Shown here: positions 3,959 through 5,511 of the stretch, one piece after another | Layout: each line of letters starts with the position of its first letter | Position numbering within the stretch: the first letter of the stretch is position 1 | NCBI GenBank assembly: GCA_025934475.1 | Contig: JAICXZ010000262.1 | Coordinates: forward strand, 1 to 5,511 | Direction of reading: 5' to 3' | Length of the DNA stretch: 5,511 nucleotides | Source of the DNA: Mucilaginibacter sp. | GTDB lineage: Bacteria; Bacteroidota; Bacteroidia; Sphingobacteriales; Sphingobacteriaceae | The notes under the pieces: generated by a model | Told to the model about the DNA's origin: nothing | Seen by the model: the letters and a program-made list of their open reading frames with translations, nothing else | Databases searched by the model: none | Position numbers and translations under genes: made by a program

Positions 3959-5511
3959 TTAGAAGCTGGCGTTTAATGATAAACCAAATGTGCGCGTAGC
4001 CGGCATTGAACCATTATCAACTCCCTGGTTGTACCACTTGCTTCCCAGCATAGTTTCCGGATCCAGGTTTTTCAACGTTCTGTAGAAGTACAGCAGGTTT
4101 CTGCCAAATGCTGAAATACGCAGGTTGGAAATGTGCAGGCTTTGGGTTAGGTTATTTGGCAATCTATAACCCAAAGTAACCTCACGAAGCTTAACATAGC
4201 TGTTATTGAAAATAGCGCCATCCTGGTTATCGGCCTGGTTACCCCATTGGAAAGTGTTGAAGTAATAAGTAGCAGCCTGAATCATCGTAGTATTTGGTGC
4301 ACCGCTTGATGTTACCCCAGGTAATATCATACCGTCATGGTATATTGTTTCTCCATTCGGGCCTGCTGTTGCGTTAGCCGCTGTTTGTACATAAGTACCC
4401 GAATTATTGATGTAATAAGGCAAACCGCCATGCGCAGCATCACGATATTTCAAAGTGCTCTGGTACATACCTGCGCCAATAGCATATTTCTGCGGTGTCG
4501 ATATTAACTGACCACCCAGGCGGTAATCAACAAGTACGTCTAAAGAGAAGTTCTTGTAGTTAAATGTATTCGCGAAGCCACCGGTTACTTTTGGCAATAT
4601 ATTACCGGCTTTAACATACCTGCTATTGTCGTATATGTATAAACCAGTGTTGTCAACTTCCTTGTTGCCTTTTGCATCGGTAGCGATTGGGTTTACATAA
4701 ATATTACCCAAATCTTCGCCTGGTTTTGCCGAAATGTAGATGGCGTTTTGTTCAGCAGTGTAGAAAATTAACTGAGGAACGTTTGTCGGCAGGCTATAAA
4801 GTTTTGAACGGTTAAATGCAAGATTTAAACGCGAAGTCCATTTAAAATCGCTGCTTACAACCGGTGTGCCGTTTAACGCAATTTCCCAGCCGTGGCTGCC
4901 TATTTCGCCGCCATTAACCAACTGACTGCCGCCACCGTTGCTAGGCGCCACTTGTAACTGAATGATCTGGTCCTTTACCTTATTGGTATAATAAGTTACA
5001 TCGATACCAAGTCTGTCGTTGAAAAACCGGGTTTCCAGACCGATTTCCTTTTCATATTTCATCTCCGGCTTCAGGTCCGAATTTCCATAGCTACCAGGTA
5101 TGCTTAACGACGTTACCGGGCCATTAACCGACTGCAACGTAGTTTGTGCATACAGAATATTCGACTGGTAAATTGGCGCCGCGTTACCAACCACACCGTA
5201 AGATGCTCTTAATTTACCATAGCTTAAGAATGATGGCATCGAATCTTTAAATGCATCGGTGAAAACGAAACCGCCATTAACAGAAGGATAGAAGTATGAA
5301 TTGTTTTGCGGAGGCAGGGTGGAAGCCGCTTCCTGGCGCATAGTTCCTTCTAAAAACAGGTAATTTTTATAAGCAAAATTTAAGATACCAAAGTAGCCGT
5401 ATTTTGTAAGCGACTGCCTGGTTGCAGAAGTTGATAATACACCGTAGGAGTTATTCAGCGAAAAGAAGTTTTCAGTAACCAAACCATTAACGGTGCTTGA
5501 TGACTGGTCTC
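3959..5511 (-). CDS. SusC/RagA family TonB-linked outer-membrane transporter, 5'-truncated by window edge
   Basis: This is the beta-barrel half of a SusCD importer, an outer-membrane TonB-dependent transporter driven by the proton-motive force through TonB-ExbBD. Only the C-terminal 516 residues are visible; family members usually have about 1,000-1,100, so the signal peptide, carboxypeptidase-regulatory-like domain, TonB box and plug lie beyond the right edge. The frame is open through 5511, and the TTG at 5480-5482 is an internal Leu codon, not a start. In the visible part, YGYFGILNFAYKNYLFLEGTMR (starting ~37) and YFYPSVNGGFVF (~72-83) match the conserved barrel segment usually read as a strand followed by R-x-D/E-x-S-x-x. 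YVKLREVTLGYRLP (~438-451), FGRNLLYF (~468) and the DPE motif (~483-485) are C-terminal SusC hallmarks. The final residues FGLSLNASF end in Phe, the usual outer-membrane barrel assembly signal. It is directly upstream of its SusD partner. Confidence 0.95.
   Translation of the reverse strand, partial: DQSSSTVNGLVTENFFSLNNSYGVLSTSATRQSLTKYGYFGILNFAYKNYLFLEGTMRQEAASTLPPQNNSYFYPSVNGGFVFTDAFKDSMPSFLSYGKLRASYGVVGNAAPIYQSNILYAQTTLQSVNGPVTSLSIPGSYGNSDLKPEMKYEKEIGLETRFFNDRLGIDVTYYTNKVKDQIIQLQVAPSNGGGSQLVNGGEIGSHGWEIALNGTPVVSSDFKWTSRLNLAFNRSKLYSLPTNVPQLIFYTAEQNAIYISAKPGEDLGNIYVNPIATDAKGNKEVDNTGLYIYDNSRYVKAGNILPKVTGGFANTFNYKNFSLDVLVDYRLGGQLISTPQKYAIGAGMYQSTLKYRDAAHGGLPYYINNSGTYVQTAANATAGPNGETIYHDGMILPGVTSSGAPNTTMIQAATYYFNTFQWGNQADNQDGAIFNNSYVKLREVTLGYRLPNNLTQSLHISNLRISAFGRNLLYFYRTLKNLDPETMLGSKWYNQGVDNGSMPATRTFGLSLNASF

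Noticed and set aside
5480..5482. TTG as a start codon for the SusC homologue
   Set aside because: The frame continues to the window edge and the visible part begins mid-barrel; a start here would remove the plug and signal peptide.

Overview
The window looks like Bacteroidota chromosome, most plausibly a Sphingobacteriaceae-type soil or plant-associated organism. The grounds are a SusC/SusD outer-membrane pair, AT-rich leaders without clear Shine-Dalgarno sequences, moderate GC, and long intergenic DNA full of degenerate repeats. Genus-level placement is inference from style, not from a marker gene.

Layout, left to right. At 1-585 is the 3' part of a Crp/Fnr-family regulator on the plus strand, cut by the window edge. 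It converges on a minus-strand short-chain dehydrogenase/reductase (SDR) homologue at 620-1438, and a 33-bp near-perfect palindrome exactly fills the gap between the two stop codons. The SDR keeps its nucleotide-binding fold signatures, but the positions of all three classical catalytic residues (Ser, Tyr, Lys) are substituted.

From 1439 to 2347 there are about 0.9 kb with no convincing gene. This stretch is a mosaic of structured repeats: a small hairpin, a 7-nt-period array whose orientation flips midway, a second hairpin, a ~190-bp doublet of hairpin units with strongly matching outer arms flanked by A6 and T7 (REPIN-like), a 9-nt-period degenerate repeat, and a textbook rho-independent terminator that ends the upstream minus-strand operon after two further 3'-UTR hairpins.

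From 2348 to the right edge, reading right to left, lies a susCD-type operon. A SusC/RagA TonB-dependent transporter (C-terminal 516 residues visible) is followed after 27 bp by a SusD/RagB lipoprotein of the SusD-like_2 type. Together these would form a lidded outer-membrane importer for an oligomeric nutrient. No glycoside hydrolase, protease, sigma/anti-sigma pair or other substrate clue is visible, so the substrate is unknown. The SDR lies downstream on the same strand but is separated by a strong terminator and 0.9 kb, so it is probably a separate transcription unit.

No tRNA, rRNA, CRISPR array, transposase or defence gene was found. The most interesting parts are the repeat mosaic and the catalytically degenerate SDR.
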